NCBI RefSeq assembly: GCF_033783015.1
Contig: NZ_CP123907.1
Coordinates: 1,674,001-1,738,000 of the forward strand
DNA length: 64,000 bases
From: Corynebacterium sp. 21KM1197
GTDB lineage: Bacteria; Actinomycetota; Actinomycetes; Mycobacteriales; Mycobacteriaceae
Direction: 5' to 3'
Shown: positions 37,164 to 45,358 of the stretch, one piece after another
Position numbering within the stretch: the stretch's first letter is position 1
Layout: each line of letters begins with the position of its first letter
The notes under the pieces: model-generated
Told to the model about the DNA's origin: nothing
What the model saw: only the letters and a program-made list of their open reading frames with translations
Databases searched by the model: none
Made by a program: the position numbers and the translations under genes

Positions 37164-38693
37164 GTGAAGCGCCGCACCCTCCTCAAGGCCGCCGCAGCGG
37201 CCAGTTGGCTCCCCGTTCTTGGTTCAACCGCCTCTGCTACCGCAACTGGGTCCGCTACCAGGCCCGGAACGCTCTTTTACGAGGGTTTCGATGAGGTCTC
37301 CAACCCCGCCTCCTTTACCCACCGCCTCCCCGAGGGCTGGACCAGCAGCCTGGAGGGCGTCACCTCCGGGGAGAAGCGCTGGGAGGGTTGGACGCTGACC
37401 ACCATTCGAGATTGGACCTGGGCCTGCGGCACAAAGAAGCGCCACTGGTTCACACGGGGTTATCGGCAGGTATGCGTGGTAGATTCCAAGCAGCAGCGCC
37501 TCAATTCCACCGATCGAATGAATGCGCACCTATTTTCCCCGGCGATTGACGTCACCGGACACCGCGCCATAACGGTGGAGTTTGATTCTCACTATCGGCA
37601 GGGGCGCAAGGGACAAAGCGCCGAGGTGACCGCGCACCTGGGCGATCAGGAGATCACGCTCCTCCGCCTCACGGAAGATCGTTTTTCCTCCCACGAGGCC
37701 CTGCATTTGGAGATTCCCACCGGCGTGAGCACCCTGCGCCTGGGTTTCCATTACCTCGGCGGCAACGATGACTGGTTCTGGGCCATTGATAACGTAGCGG
37801 TCACTACTCCCCTCCCGGAGGTCACGGGGCCACCAATCGCCATTATCGACGTCCTCTCGGACATTCAGGGAGCCATCACCGATTACGAGGACGCGGTGCG
37901 GCAACTCAACGCCATGCCAGAACCCGCGCACGCCCTGGTGATTAATGGCGACGCGGTGGATAACGGCAGCACGGAATTGTGGGAGGAGTTTGCTGCCGCC
38001 ACCGCGCGCACCCCGCACGCTTCCGGGAAAACCATCATGACAGCCGGAAACCATGAAATGTACGGCGATGAGGGATCTCACGCCTATATAGAACGATTCC
38101 TGCATTATTCCCGCTGCCAGGAATTATGGCGAGAGGTGATCATCAACGGAATACCGATTATCACCCTGAACTCGGAGTACTACTCCGACGTGGACAGGGA
38201 CGGCAAGGAGCCCTTTGTTCGACTCTCCCCCGATCAACTCGCCTGGCTCGATGAGCGCCTACTTCGTTGGCAGCAACACGGCGTGACCGTGCTTCTCTTT
38301 GCCCATTATCTGCTGCCCGGCACCGTCTCCATGTCCCACAGCGCCTGGTATCAGAACGATTACGAGGATCTGGAGGCACTCTCCAATGTGCTAAGCAAGT
38401 ACTCCCACCACATCATGTTCACCTCCCACAGCCACTCCTCCCTGCTCCACCAACACGATTGGTGGGGAATACGGCGTTATCCCGGCACCGGGGAGGCCGG
38501 AGCCATTGGCTTCCCCGTGGTAAACACCGGGGCGATCCTCAACGCCTATATGCCCGAGGGAGATCACGATGAGGTAATCCTTGACGAACCGGCGGCCTCC
38601 GGGTTGCGCGTGCATGTGTACGACGATCGCGTGCGCGTGGAAGCATGGGATTTTGTAGAAAGAAAACAGGTGAAAGGGTGGGATTTCCGATAG
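37164..38693 (+). CDS. TAT-exported metallophosphoesterase
   Basis: Predicted periplasmic/surface calcineurin-like phosphoesterase. GTG 37164 gives an N-terminus VKRRTLLKAAAAASWLPVLG with a twin-arginine motif, and AAAGGAG lies 5 nt upstream. A beta-sandwich of about 200 residues precedes the catalytic domain. Metal motifs are VLSDIQG, INGDAVDNGS, TAGNHEM, LFAHYLLPG and FTSHSHSS. The first is D-x-Q where the family usually has D-x-H. The 509-aa product's substrate is unknown; nucleotides or phospho-sugars are possible. Confidence 0.85.
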   Translation: MKRRTLLKAAAAASWLPVLGSTASATATGSATRPGTLFYEGFDEVSNPASFTHRLPEGWTSSLEGVTSGEKRWEGWTLTTIRDWTWACGTKKRHWFTRGYRQVCVVDSKQQRLNSTDRMNAHLFSPAIDVTGHRAITVEFDSHYRQGRKGQSAEVTAHLGDQEITLLRLTEDRFSSHEALHLEIPTGVSTLRLGFHYLGGNDDWFWAIDNVAVTTPLPEVTGPPIAIIDVLSDIQGAITDYEDAVRQLNAMPEPAHALVINGDAVDNGSTELWEEFAAATARTPHASGKTIMTAGNHEMYGDEGSHAYIERFLHYSRCQELWREVIINGIPIITLNSEYYSDVDRDGKEPFVRLSPDQLAWLDERLLRWQQHGVTVLLFAHYLLPGTVSMSHSAWYQNDYEDLEALSNVLSKYSHHIMFTSHSHSSLLHQHDWWGIRRYPGTGEAGAIGFPVVNTGAILNAYMPEGDHDEVILDEPAASGLRVHVYDDRVRVEAWDFVERKQVKGWDFR

Positions 38694-38698
38694 GGGAA

Positions 38699-39517
38699 TT
38701 AGGGAAACAACTTATCTACGATAGAATCAAACGTTCCTTTTCCGTTCTGAAAATCTAGAGAACCTTTAGTGAAAGAAATGGCCTGCGGCGGCGTGTATCT
38801 AATAAAGTTAGACATTTCCCCAAACTTATCACCCAAAGAAGGAACATTACAGAACCAATGCTCCCTAGGGCGAATAACAACAATAAAAGCTTCCCCCCTT
38901 TCCACCTTCTTAACAGCCTCGCCAACAAGACCAAACTGCCACTTCTGACTAGGAACAATACCCCCAGCCCTACACGATCCTCGAGAGTCCCGGCATTTTC
39001 CATCCCCCTTAATACTATTATGAGAACTCTTTGAGTGGTATGGAAAGAAGTCGATATGCATGATACTTTCATACATAACATCCAGAATCTTGCCCTGTCC
39101 CCCTTTTTTCAGAGCATCAAAAGAAGCAGACCCTGGGAAAAGTTTAGCACTGCCCGCGTTCATAATCTGATTATAAACCCGCCTAGCCCACACCCCACCA
39201 GGGAGATTTACCGTTTCTGGAGTAAAGTAGTAGAACCCCCCATCATACCCTCCAGAATGAATACACTTCTCATACTCATGATGGAATACAGGACACTTGA
39301 ATACATCCTTGTCCGCCTCAGAAAAACCCGGATTTCCCAACAAGACTATCAGTTTGGCCGTATCAATGTTGCCAATAAACGGTTCCGGAGGAAGGTCCAA
39401 ATGAAGTTGAGCATCCCCCTTCCATAAGTCCTTAAGATTAACACCCCCATCGGATTTCGAGATAAAAACCCCGTCCTGAAAATTAATATTACTCCAGGGA
39501 TTATCCATAATTTTCAT
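38699..39517 (-). CDS. AT-rich gene for a UDG-like fold protein
   Basis: The 272-aa protein has no signal peptide or membrane segment. LIVLLGNPGFSEAD at residues 57-69 and IDFFPYHSKSS at 155-165 resemble uracil-DNA-glycosylase superfamily motif A and the PYHS-type segment. FIVVIRPREHW at 211-221 resembles the late strand-His motif. This is a similarity judged by eye, without a search. The gene is markedly richer in A+T than its neighbours, suggesting recent acquisition. It is convergent with the phosphoesterase and precedes nothing on its own strand. Confidence 0.6.
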   Translation of the reverse strand: MKIMDNPWSNINFQDGVFISKSDGGVNLKDLWKGDAQLHLDLPPEPFIGNIDTAKLIVLLGNPGFSEADKDVFKCPVFHHEYEKCIHSGGYDGGFYYFTPETVNLPGGVWARRVYNQIMNAGSAKLFPGSASFDALKKGGQGKILDVMYESIMHIDFFPYHSKSSHNSIKGDGKCRDSRGSCRAGGIVPSQKWQFGLVGEAVKKVERGEAFIVVIRPREHWFCNVPSLGDKFGEMSNFIRYTPPQAISFTKGSLDFQNGKGTFDSIVDKLFP

Positions 39518-39576
39518 AACCTACCCCTATAAAGAGCCGGAATTAATTACGCTCTCAACACTTGGCAAACCCCCTG

Positions 39577-40518
39577 CTAATGGAGCCTTTCCACCGCCCC
39601 CACCACCAGATCCCAAAATCCCTGATGGTCCAGCTTCACTGCCACGGAGGTGGTGCAATCCGGGGGCGCGGGTGCCCTAAAATCGGCCACCGTCATGCCC
39701 GCGGTGAGTTCCCCGCGCAGTTCCACATCGAGGGGAACCGGCACGGTGCTCACCACGTCCGGGTCGATGAGGTAAGCAATCGTGCAGGGGTCGTGTACCG
39801 GGGGATCGTCGAAGCCTTGGGCCTCGCGGTAGGCCTCCCGGAAGAATCCACAGAGACCCACCACAAAGTCCCCCGCCCGAGTACCCAGGGCGGCAAAGCG
39901 CTCCTCGACTTCCCTGGTGGCCAGCGCTTGGTGGGTGAGATCAAGGCCCACCATCACCAGGGGCCAGGCCTCGTTGAACACGATGTGCGCGGCCTCGGGA
40001 TCGGTGGCGATGTTGAATTCCGCCGTGGCGGTCTTATTCCCCTCGTGGTAACCGCCGCCCATGAGCACCACCTCGCGCACCCGCTCGGCAATGCGCGGTT
40101 CCTTGCGCACCGCCATAGCGATGTTGGTGAGCGGCCCGGTGGGCACCAGGGTGATCTCTCCCGGTTTGTGGGCCATGATGGTGTCGATGATGTAGTCCAC
40201 CGCGTGCCCGGGCTCCACCGCCACAGCGGGCTCGGGCAGTTCAAAGCCGTGGAGTTCCATGCCGCTCTCGCCGTGGACGTCGGCGGCGGCCTCCGCCCGG
40301 CGCACCAGAGGGCGGGCGCAACCGGCATGAAGGGGGACGTCGATAAGCCCGGCGATGGTCATGACCTGCCGGGCGTTATAGGTGACCTTGCTCAGGGTTT
40401 GGTTGCCGCCCACGGTGGTAATACCGAGCAGGTCGATCTCGGGGCTGCCTGCGGCGAGCAGGATCGCCACGGCGTCGTCGTGGCCGGGGTCGCAATCCAG
40501 GATGATTTTGCGCGCCAT
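39577..40518 (-). CDS. Ribonucleoside hydrolase (IunH/RihA type)
   Basis: Cleaves N-glycosidic bonds of ribonucleosides to free base and ribose. The 313-aa product has the calcium/Asp motif ILDCDPGHDDAVAILLA at residues 5-21, GNQTLSKVTYNAR, HAGCARPLVRRAEA, LVPTGPLTNIAMAV and EFNIATDPEAA, all family signatures. It begins 2 nt after the stop of a 46-aa ORF and could feed ribose to the ribokinase 4 kb away. A minus-strand GCTTATCGACG copy lies at 40338-40348. Confidence 0.95.
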   Translation of the reverse strand: MARKIILDCDPGHDDAVAILLAAGSPEIDLLGITTVGGNQTLSKVTYNARQVMTIAGLIDVPLHAGCARPLVRRAEAAADVHGESGMELHGFELPEPAVAVEPGHAVDYIIDTIMAHKPGEITLVPTGPLTNIAMAVRKEPRIAERVREVVLMGGGYHEGNKTATAEFNIATDPEAAHIVFNEAWPLVMVGLDLTHQALATREVEERFAALGTRAGDFVVGLCGFFREAYREAQGFDDPPVHDPCTIAYLIDPDVVSTVPVPLDVELRGELTAGMTVADFRAPAPPDCTTSVAVKLDHQGFWDLVVGAVERLH

Positions 40519-40520
40519 GC

Positions 40521-40661
40521 TTACCCCGCGTAGACCCGCAGCATGACGGAGGCGTCAAGCAGGTGTTCCTCGGGAACCTCGAAGATTCCCATCATGTGAT
40601 CGAACTCGTGCGCTTCCGCGCCGGAGAGCAGCACCTGCTCCCGATCCATCCAGGGCTCCAT
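40521..40661 (-). CDS. 46-aa ORF upstream of the nucleoside hydrolase
   Basis: MEPWMDREQVLLSGAEAHEF is followed by DHMMGIFEVPEEHLLDASVM and LRVYAG. The sequence is acidic, with a balanced amino-acid make-up rather than the Arg/Pro-rich look of shadow frames. Its TAA lies 2 nt before the ATG of the hydrolase gene. TAGACT ends 7 nt before the ATG with no Shine-Dalgarno sequence, so the transcript may be leaderless. Function unknown; it could be a small regulatory or structural partner. Confidence 0.6.
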   Translation of the reverse strand: MEPWMDREQVLLSGAEAHEFDHMMGIFEVPEEHLLDASVMLRVYAG

Positions 40662-40689
40662 AGCACCAGAGTCTAACCCACCGGGAGGC

Positions 40690-42030
40690 TCACGCGCCCT
40701 TGCGCACGGTAATGCTCCACCCTGCCGCGCCGCGCTCGCTGAAGTCCACCACCTCGTGCCCGTCCTCGGCGGCCCAGCGCGGCAGGGTGTCGGTGGCCTG
40801 GGTGCAGTCGAAGTCAATCACCAACTCCTCCCCCACCTCCAGCCGCTTCATGGCCTCCTTGGCCTCGATCAACGGGAAGGGGCACACCGCGCCAAAGGTG
40901 TCCAGGCGGTAGCGCCCCGGCGCGAGCGTGGCCACCCCGCCGCCCTGCGTGCTTTGCGACGCCCCCAGGCTCACCAACCCGCTCACGCTCGGCAGGGCAC
41001 CGAGCCCACCGCGTTCCTCGCTAAGCGACGGCGCGGCGGAAGGCTTGAGCCACAGCCGCGCACCCAGGGCCACGCCCAGGGCGATAAAGAGCAGCGCCAA
41101 CCAGCCCTGATAGGTGAACAGGGAGGTCTGCACCATGCCGTTGCCCACGGTGCAGCCGCCCGCCAGCGAGGCACCCACGCCCATCGCCACCCCGCCGATC
41201 ACGGCCCGGCGCGCGGCGGTGGCGTCGGGGACGCGCACGCGGAACTCCCCGGTGGCCTTGGCCGCCGCAAAGGCTCCCAGCAGCAACCCCAAAACCAGCA
41301 TGACGCCCCAGTCCACGCGCTGGGTATCGCCCGTGACCACGTAGCGCAGGATATTGGAGGTGGGCGTGGTGATGCCCAGGCCATCGTTGCGCCCGGTGGC
41401 GGCGGAAAGCGGCCAGGCCAGCACGCCCAGCAGACCGATGAGTACCGCCGCCGCATACAGGTGCAGGGGGCGCCTCCACAGCGGCTGGCGGGTGCGCGAC
41501 ACCGGCAGGCTCCGCTCCGCTTCAAGATAACGCCGCGCCAGCACCACGGTGCCCGCGCTGAGCGCCAGGGCAAAGAGCCACGGGGATAACCCCAGGGTTT
41601 CCGGGAGGCTGCGCAGCGGCACGGTGTGGGATTGCAGGGCGTCGTTAAACCCACTCAGCGCGCCGCTCTTCATCGCGGCGGCGGAGGCCGCGTAGGTGCC
41701 CAGCGCGATCCAGGAACCCACCAGCCCCTCGGCGGAGCGATACCAGGTGCCGGACGCGCACCCGCCCGCCAGGACGATCCCCAGGCCAAAGATCAGCCCG
41801 CCCACGATCACCGCGATGGGCGCGATCTCCTCATACTCCGGGGCGATCACGCCCAGGCTGGTGAGCGCGGCCAGGCCCACCGCGTGTACGGAGATCACGA
41901 TGAGCAGGCCAGTGAATCCCCGCCAGGAGCCTTGCAGGAAAATATCGCGCAGCATGCCGGTGACGCAGAAGCGCCCGCGCTGCATGACCGCGCCCAGCAC
42001 TATCCCCAGGGCCAATCCCGTTATCACCAT
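40690..42030 (-). CDS. YeeE/YedE sulfur transporter fused to a C-terminal TusA domain
   Basis: The 446-aa product starts MVITGLALGIVLGAVMQRGR and contains conserved YeeE motifs GGCASGTWYRSAEG and SLAGGCTVGNGMVQ, with Cys residues on internal loops. The last ~75 residues are a TusA/SirA domain with the catalytic motif CPFP (DTFGAVCPFPLIEAKEAMKR). YeeE proteins take up thiosulfate and TusA relays sulfur, so the chain should import and hand on sulfane sulfur. AAAGGCGGG precedes ATG 42030. A perfect McbR-type operator lies 81 bp upstream. Confidence 0.9.
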   Translation of the reverse strand: MVITGLALGIVLGAVMQRGRFCVTGMLRDIFLQGSWRGFTGLLIVISVHAVGLAALTSLGVIAPEYEEIAPIAVIVGGLIFGLGIVLAGGCASGTWYRSAEGLVGSWIALGTYAASAAAMKSGALSGFNDALQSHTVPLRSLPETLGLSPWLFALALSAGTVVLARRYLEAERSLPVSRTRQPLWRRPLHLYAAAVLIGLLGVLAWPLSAATGRNDGLGITTPTSNILRYVVTGDTQRVDWGVMLVLGLLLGAFAAAKATGEFRVRVPDATAARRAVIGGVAMGVGASLAGGCTVGNGMVQTSLFTYQGWLALLFIALGVALGARLWLKPSAAPSLSEERGGLGALPSVSGLVSLGASQSTQGGGVATLAPGRYRLDTFGAVCPFPLIEAKEAMKRLEVGEELVIDFDCTQATDTLPRWAAEDGHEVVDFSERGAAGWSITVRKGA

Positions 42031-42110
42031 GATCCCGCCTTTCTTCCCGGCGCCTCCCGGTCTTTCCGGTGCCTCGCCGCACGATCCACCGCCGCGAGCA
42101 CACCACCCAG

Positions 42111-42126
42111 TAGACATATCTGTCTA
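42111..42126. promoter_or_regulatory. McbR-type operator TAGAC-N6-GTCTA
   Basis: TAGACATATCTGTCTA matches exactly the palindrome TAGAC-N6-GTCTA recognised by McbR, the methionine/cysteine repressor of C. glutamicum. It lies between the YeeE-TusA gene and the divergent BCCT gene, nearer the former, and overlaps a -10-like TATGTC on the minus strand. The sulfur-transporter gene is the likely target. Confidence 0.8.
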
Positions 42127-42253
42127 TCAGAACCATACAGTACCGTCTGAGATGTGCAAGTACCGGGCACGCCGCACAAATTGGCATACCCATCCGCATG
42201 GTGAATAATGAGCCACTTCCGCATATTTCATACCCCTGGGAGGGGATCTTTCC

Positions 42254-44089
42254 GTGCCTTATTCGCACGATTCACCCGATAACGCCTATCCCCACAACAT
42301 GCACCCCGGCCTGGTTCCGGGCATTGGTGTGGACGAACAACGCAATAGATTTGGGCTCGATCGCTGGGTATTCGGCGCCACCGCCGCGCTCATTCTCGGC
42401 TTTATCACCTGGGGCGTGCTCGCCCCCGAGGCCGTTTCCCGCACCGCCGGTACCGCCTTCTCCTGGGCGATGGAAAATACCGGCTGGCTGCTCAATCTCA
42501 TCATGATCGCCGGTATCGCCGTGATGGGCTACCTGGCGTTTTCCCGCTTCGGCGTTATTCGCCTGGGCCGCGATGACGAGGAGCCGGAGTTCTCTCGTTT
42601 TTCCTGGGTGGCCATGATGTTCGGCGCAGGCATTGGCGTGGGTATTTTCTTCTTCGGCCCCTCCGAGCCGCTATCGCATTACCTTTCTCCCCCACCGCAC
42701 ACCGTGAACCCCGGTACAGCCGAGGCCATTCATCAGGGCATGGCGCAATCACATTTCCATTGGGGGCTCTCCGCCTGGGCGCTCTATGCCATGGTGGGCG
42801 GCGCGCTGGCCTATTCCTCCTATCGACGCGGCCGCGTCTCCCTCTTCTCCTCCGCCTTCCACGCCCTGCTCGGCCCCCGCACCGAGGGGCTTGCGGGCAG
42901 GCTTATCGACGTCACGGCGATCATCGCCACCGTCTTTGGCACCGCCGCCACGCTCGGATTATCCGCCATTCAGATCGGCCAAGGCGTGAGCATCGTGTCC
43001 GGCTGGGGACAATTGGGCAATTCCGCCCTCATTATCATCATGGCGATCCTCACGGTGGGCTTTATTATCTCCGCCGTCTCCGGGGTGGCGCGCGGGGTGC
43101 GCTATCTCTCCAATATCAATATCTCGCTCACCCTGGGCCTGGTGCTCTTTGTGTTCCTCACCGGCCCCACCCTGTTCCTGCTGAACCTGCTCCCCTCGGG
43201 GCTGCTCCATTATGGCGACCAATTGCTGGTAATGATGGGCAAATCGCTCTCTTGGGGGCAGGAGACGGTGGACTTCCAGGCCAGTTGGACGGCCTTTTAC
43301 TGGGCCTGGTGGATCTCCTGGACTCCCTTTGTGGGCATGTTCATCGCCCGTATCTCTCGCGGGCGCACCCTGCGCGAGTTCGCGCTCGTGGCAATGGCCG
43401 TCCCCACCCTGATTCTGGCCTGTGCCTTTACCGTCTTTGGTGGCACAGCCATCGTCTTTTCCCAGGAGGGCCGCCCCGGCTTTGACGGTTCCGCCACCCC
43501 GGAACAGGTGCTTTTCTCCCTCTTTAGCGATCTTCCCCTGGCGCAGATCACCCCCTTCATCATCATCGGTGTGCTCGCCGTTTTCTTTGTCACCTCGGCG
43601 GATTCCGCCTCTGTGGTCATGGGCACCCTTTCCTCTCGCGGTAATCCCGCGCCGCCGCGCGCGGTGGTGGTGTTCTGGGGGCTCTGCATGATGGGCATCG
43701 CGGTGGTCATGCTGCTCGCCGGTGGGCAGGACGCCCTCTCCGGCCTGCAATCGCTCACCGTGCTGATCGCTCTCCCGTTCTCCCTGGTGCTTCTGCTGCT
43801 GGTGGTGGCCTTCCTGCGTGACCTGCACACCGACCCCGCCGCCATTCGTCGCACCTACGCCAAGGCCGCTCTGCGCAACGCTGTGTATCGCGGCCTGGAG
43901 GAACACGGCGATGACTTTGAGCTGGCCGTCACCCGCGCGGAGACCGGCCAGGGTGCCGGTGCGGACTTTGATTCCACCGCAGACAACGTCACCCAGTGGT
44001 ATCAGCGCACCGATGAGGACGGCAATAACGTGGACTATGACTTTGATTCCGACACCTGGGGCGACGGTTGGGAGAACCCCGCAAAGTAG
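42254..44089 (+). CDS. BCCT-family carrier with a long C-terminal tail
   Basis: The 611-aa protein has twelve predicted membrane segments. The glycine stretch MMFGAGIGVGIFFFGPSEPL in TM3 and the helix WTAFYWAWWISWTPFVGMFI with FIARISRGRTLREF are typical of sodium-coupled BCCT carriers such as BetP. A hydrophilic N-terminus and an acidic C-terminus (VDYDFDSDTWGDGWENP) suggest osmotic gating. GTG 42254 is preceded by GGGAGGGGATC. A GCTTATCGACG copy is at 42901-42911. Glycine betaine is a likely substrate, but this is not provable here. Confidence 0.9.
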   Translation: MPYSHDSPDNAYPHNMHPGLVPGIGVDEQRNRFGLDRWVFGATAALILGFITWGVLAPEAVSRTAGTAFSWAMENTGWLLNLIMIAGIAVMGYLAFSRFGVIRLGRDDEEPEFSRFSWVAMMFGAGIGVGIFFFGPSEPLSHYLSPPPHTVNPGTAEAIHQGMAQSHFHWGLSAWALYAMVGGALAYSSYRRGRVSLFSSAFHALLGPRTEGLAGRLIDVTAIIATVFGTAATLGLSAIQIGQGVSIVSGWGQLGNSALIIIMAILTVGFIISAVSGVARGVRYLSNINISLTLGLVLFVFLTGPTLFLLNLLPSGLLHYGDQLLVMMGKSLSWGQETVDFQASWTAFYWAWWISWTPFVGMFIARISRGRTLREFALVAMAVPTLILACAFTVFGGTAIVFSQEGRPGFDGSATPEQVLFSLFSDLPLAQITPFIIIGVLAVFFVTSADSASVVMGTLSSRGNPAPPRAVVVFWGLCMMGIAVVMLLAGGQDALSGLQSLTVLIALPFSLVLLLLVVAFLRDLHTDPAAIRRTYAKAALRNAVYRGLEEHGDDFELAVTRAETGQGAGADFDSTADNVTQWYQRTDEDGNNVDYDFDSDTWGDGWENPAK

Positions 44090-44123
44090 CGCCGCACACA
44101 CATTCGTGACACCCTAGGTCACC

Positions 44124-45284
44124 ATGTCCCCCACCCGTATTCATGGCTTCGACCTTGCCCGCGCGCTCGCCATCATCGGCATGATGACCTCCCACCTGGG
44201 CCCCTCCCAGGACTGGGTCGGTGCCCTGAGCAATGGCTTTCCCTCCGCCCTCTTTGCGGTACTTGCCGGCGTATCGCTCAGCCTCATGCACGCCAAGGCC
44301 GATGCCACCGGCGGCCCGGAGCTGGCCGCCACCCGGCACCGCACTCTGATCCGGGGCGTGATCCTGGTGGCCCTGGGCATGGTGCTTTCCAGCGTGCAAT
44401 CCGTGATCGCCGTGGTGCTGGCCTCCATCGGCGCGATCTACCTGGTCTTAGGGCCGTGTACCCGGTGGCGCACCCGCTACCTGGTGGCCGGGGCCGTGAT
44501 CCTGCCGCTGGTGGGAATAGGCTTGAGCTTCTATCAGGTGCAGGGCACGCCCATGGCGCAGAGTCCCCTGTTAGAGGGGGCCTATCCCATCATCAACTGG
44601 CTGGCCTACGGGATCTTTGGCATGGTGCTCCACCGCGCGTTCTTTGCTAAGCCGCTCATCCCCGTGGCGGTCACCTGCCTGGGGCTGCTCGTGGGCGGCT
44701 ACGCCGTGTGGCAGCGCCACCTCACCGGGGAGATGGGCCACGGGGAAAATCCCTTAGACGTGGTGTACTCCTATGGCTTTAGCGCGGGCGTGATCGGCCT
44801 GTGCCTGCTCATCACCCGCCCCCGCGCGCTCACCACGGCGCTTTATCCCCTGCGCAGCCTGGGCGTAATGGCGCTGACCGTGTACGTGGCGCACGTGCTC
44901 ACCGCCGCCATTCCGCTTCAGGGCTACCCCAGCTTTGGCAGCGAGTCCTCCTCCGCGGCCGCCTATGGCGAGTCAATGGACGAACTCTTTGCCGGGGTGG
45001 ACTTTGAGCAGTTCCGCGAGGACATCGCCGCCACCGAGAACTGGGAAGAATATATGGCGGTGGAATCGGAAACGCTCTTCCCCGCCGCGGGTTCCGGCGC
45101 AGCGGGATCAGACTCGGACGCCCTGCCCACCGAGCAGGATCACACCGCCTGGTGGCTGGGTTCCATCGGCGTGGCGCTGGTGCTGTGTTCGCTGTGGCGC
45201 GCCTTCCGCCCGCGCGGCCCCCTGGAGGCCGCCCTGCGCTGGGCCACCTACCGGGGCAGCACACCAGAGTTGGCCGCGCGGTAA
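44124..45284 (+). CDS. Multi-pass membrane protein, HGSNAT/DUF1624-DUF418 acyltransferase type
   Basis: A ten-helix-like protein begins RIHGFDLARALAIIGMMTSH, matching heparan-alpha-glucosaminide N-acetyltransferase-like and DUF418 proteins. It has later helices GVMALTVYVAHVLTAAIP and a hydrophilic stretch rich in Ser/Glu near residues 275-330. It probably modifies a cell-envelope molecule by acyl transfer, but this is only family-level. ATG 44124 has CCCTAGGT 6 nt upstream and may be leaderless. It is 34 nt downstream of the BCCT gene. Confidence 0.75.
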   Translation: MSPTRIHGFDLARALAIIGMMTSHLGPSQDWVGALSNGFPSALFAVLAGVSLSLMHAKADATGGPELAATRHRTLIRGVILVALGMVLSSVQSVIAVVLASIGAIYLVLGPCTRWRTRYLVAGAVILPLVGIGLSFYQVQGTPMAQSPLLEGAYPIINWLAYGIFGMVLHRAFFAKPLIPVAVTCLGLLVGGYAVWQRHLTGEMGHGENPLDVVYSYGFSAGVIGLCLLITRPRALTTALYPLRSLGVMALTVYVAHVLTAAIPLQGYPSFGSESSSAAAYGESMDELFAGVDFEQFREDIAATENWEEYMAVESETLFPAAGSGAAGSDSDALPTEQDHTAWWLGSIGVALVLCSLWRAFRPRGPLEAALRWATYRGSTPELAAR

Positions 45285-45358
45285 TTATTTTGTTTAACTC
45301 CCCAGGGCGACGGGTATCGTCCTAATATCCTCCGTGTTTTCGTCTAGCAAGGATTATC

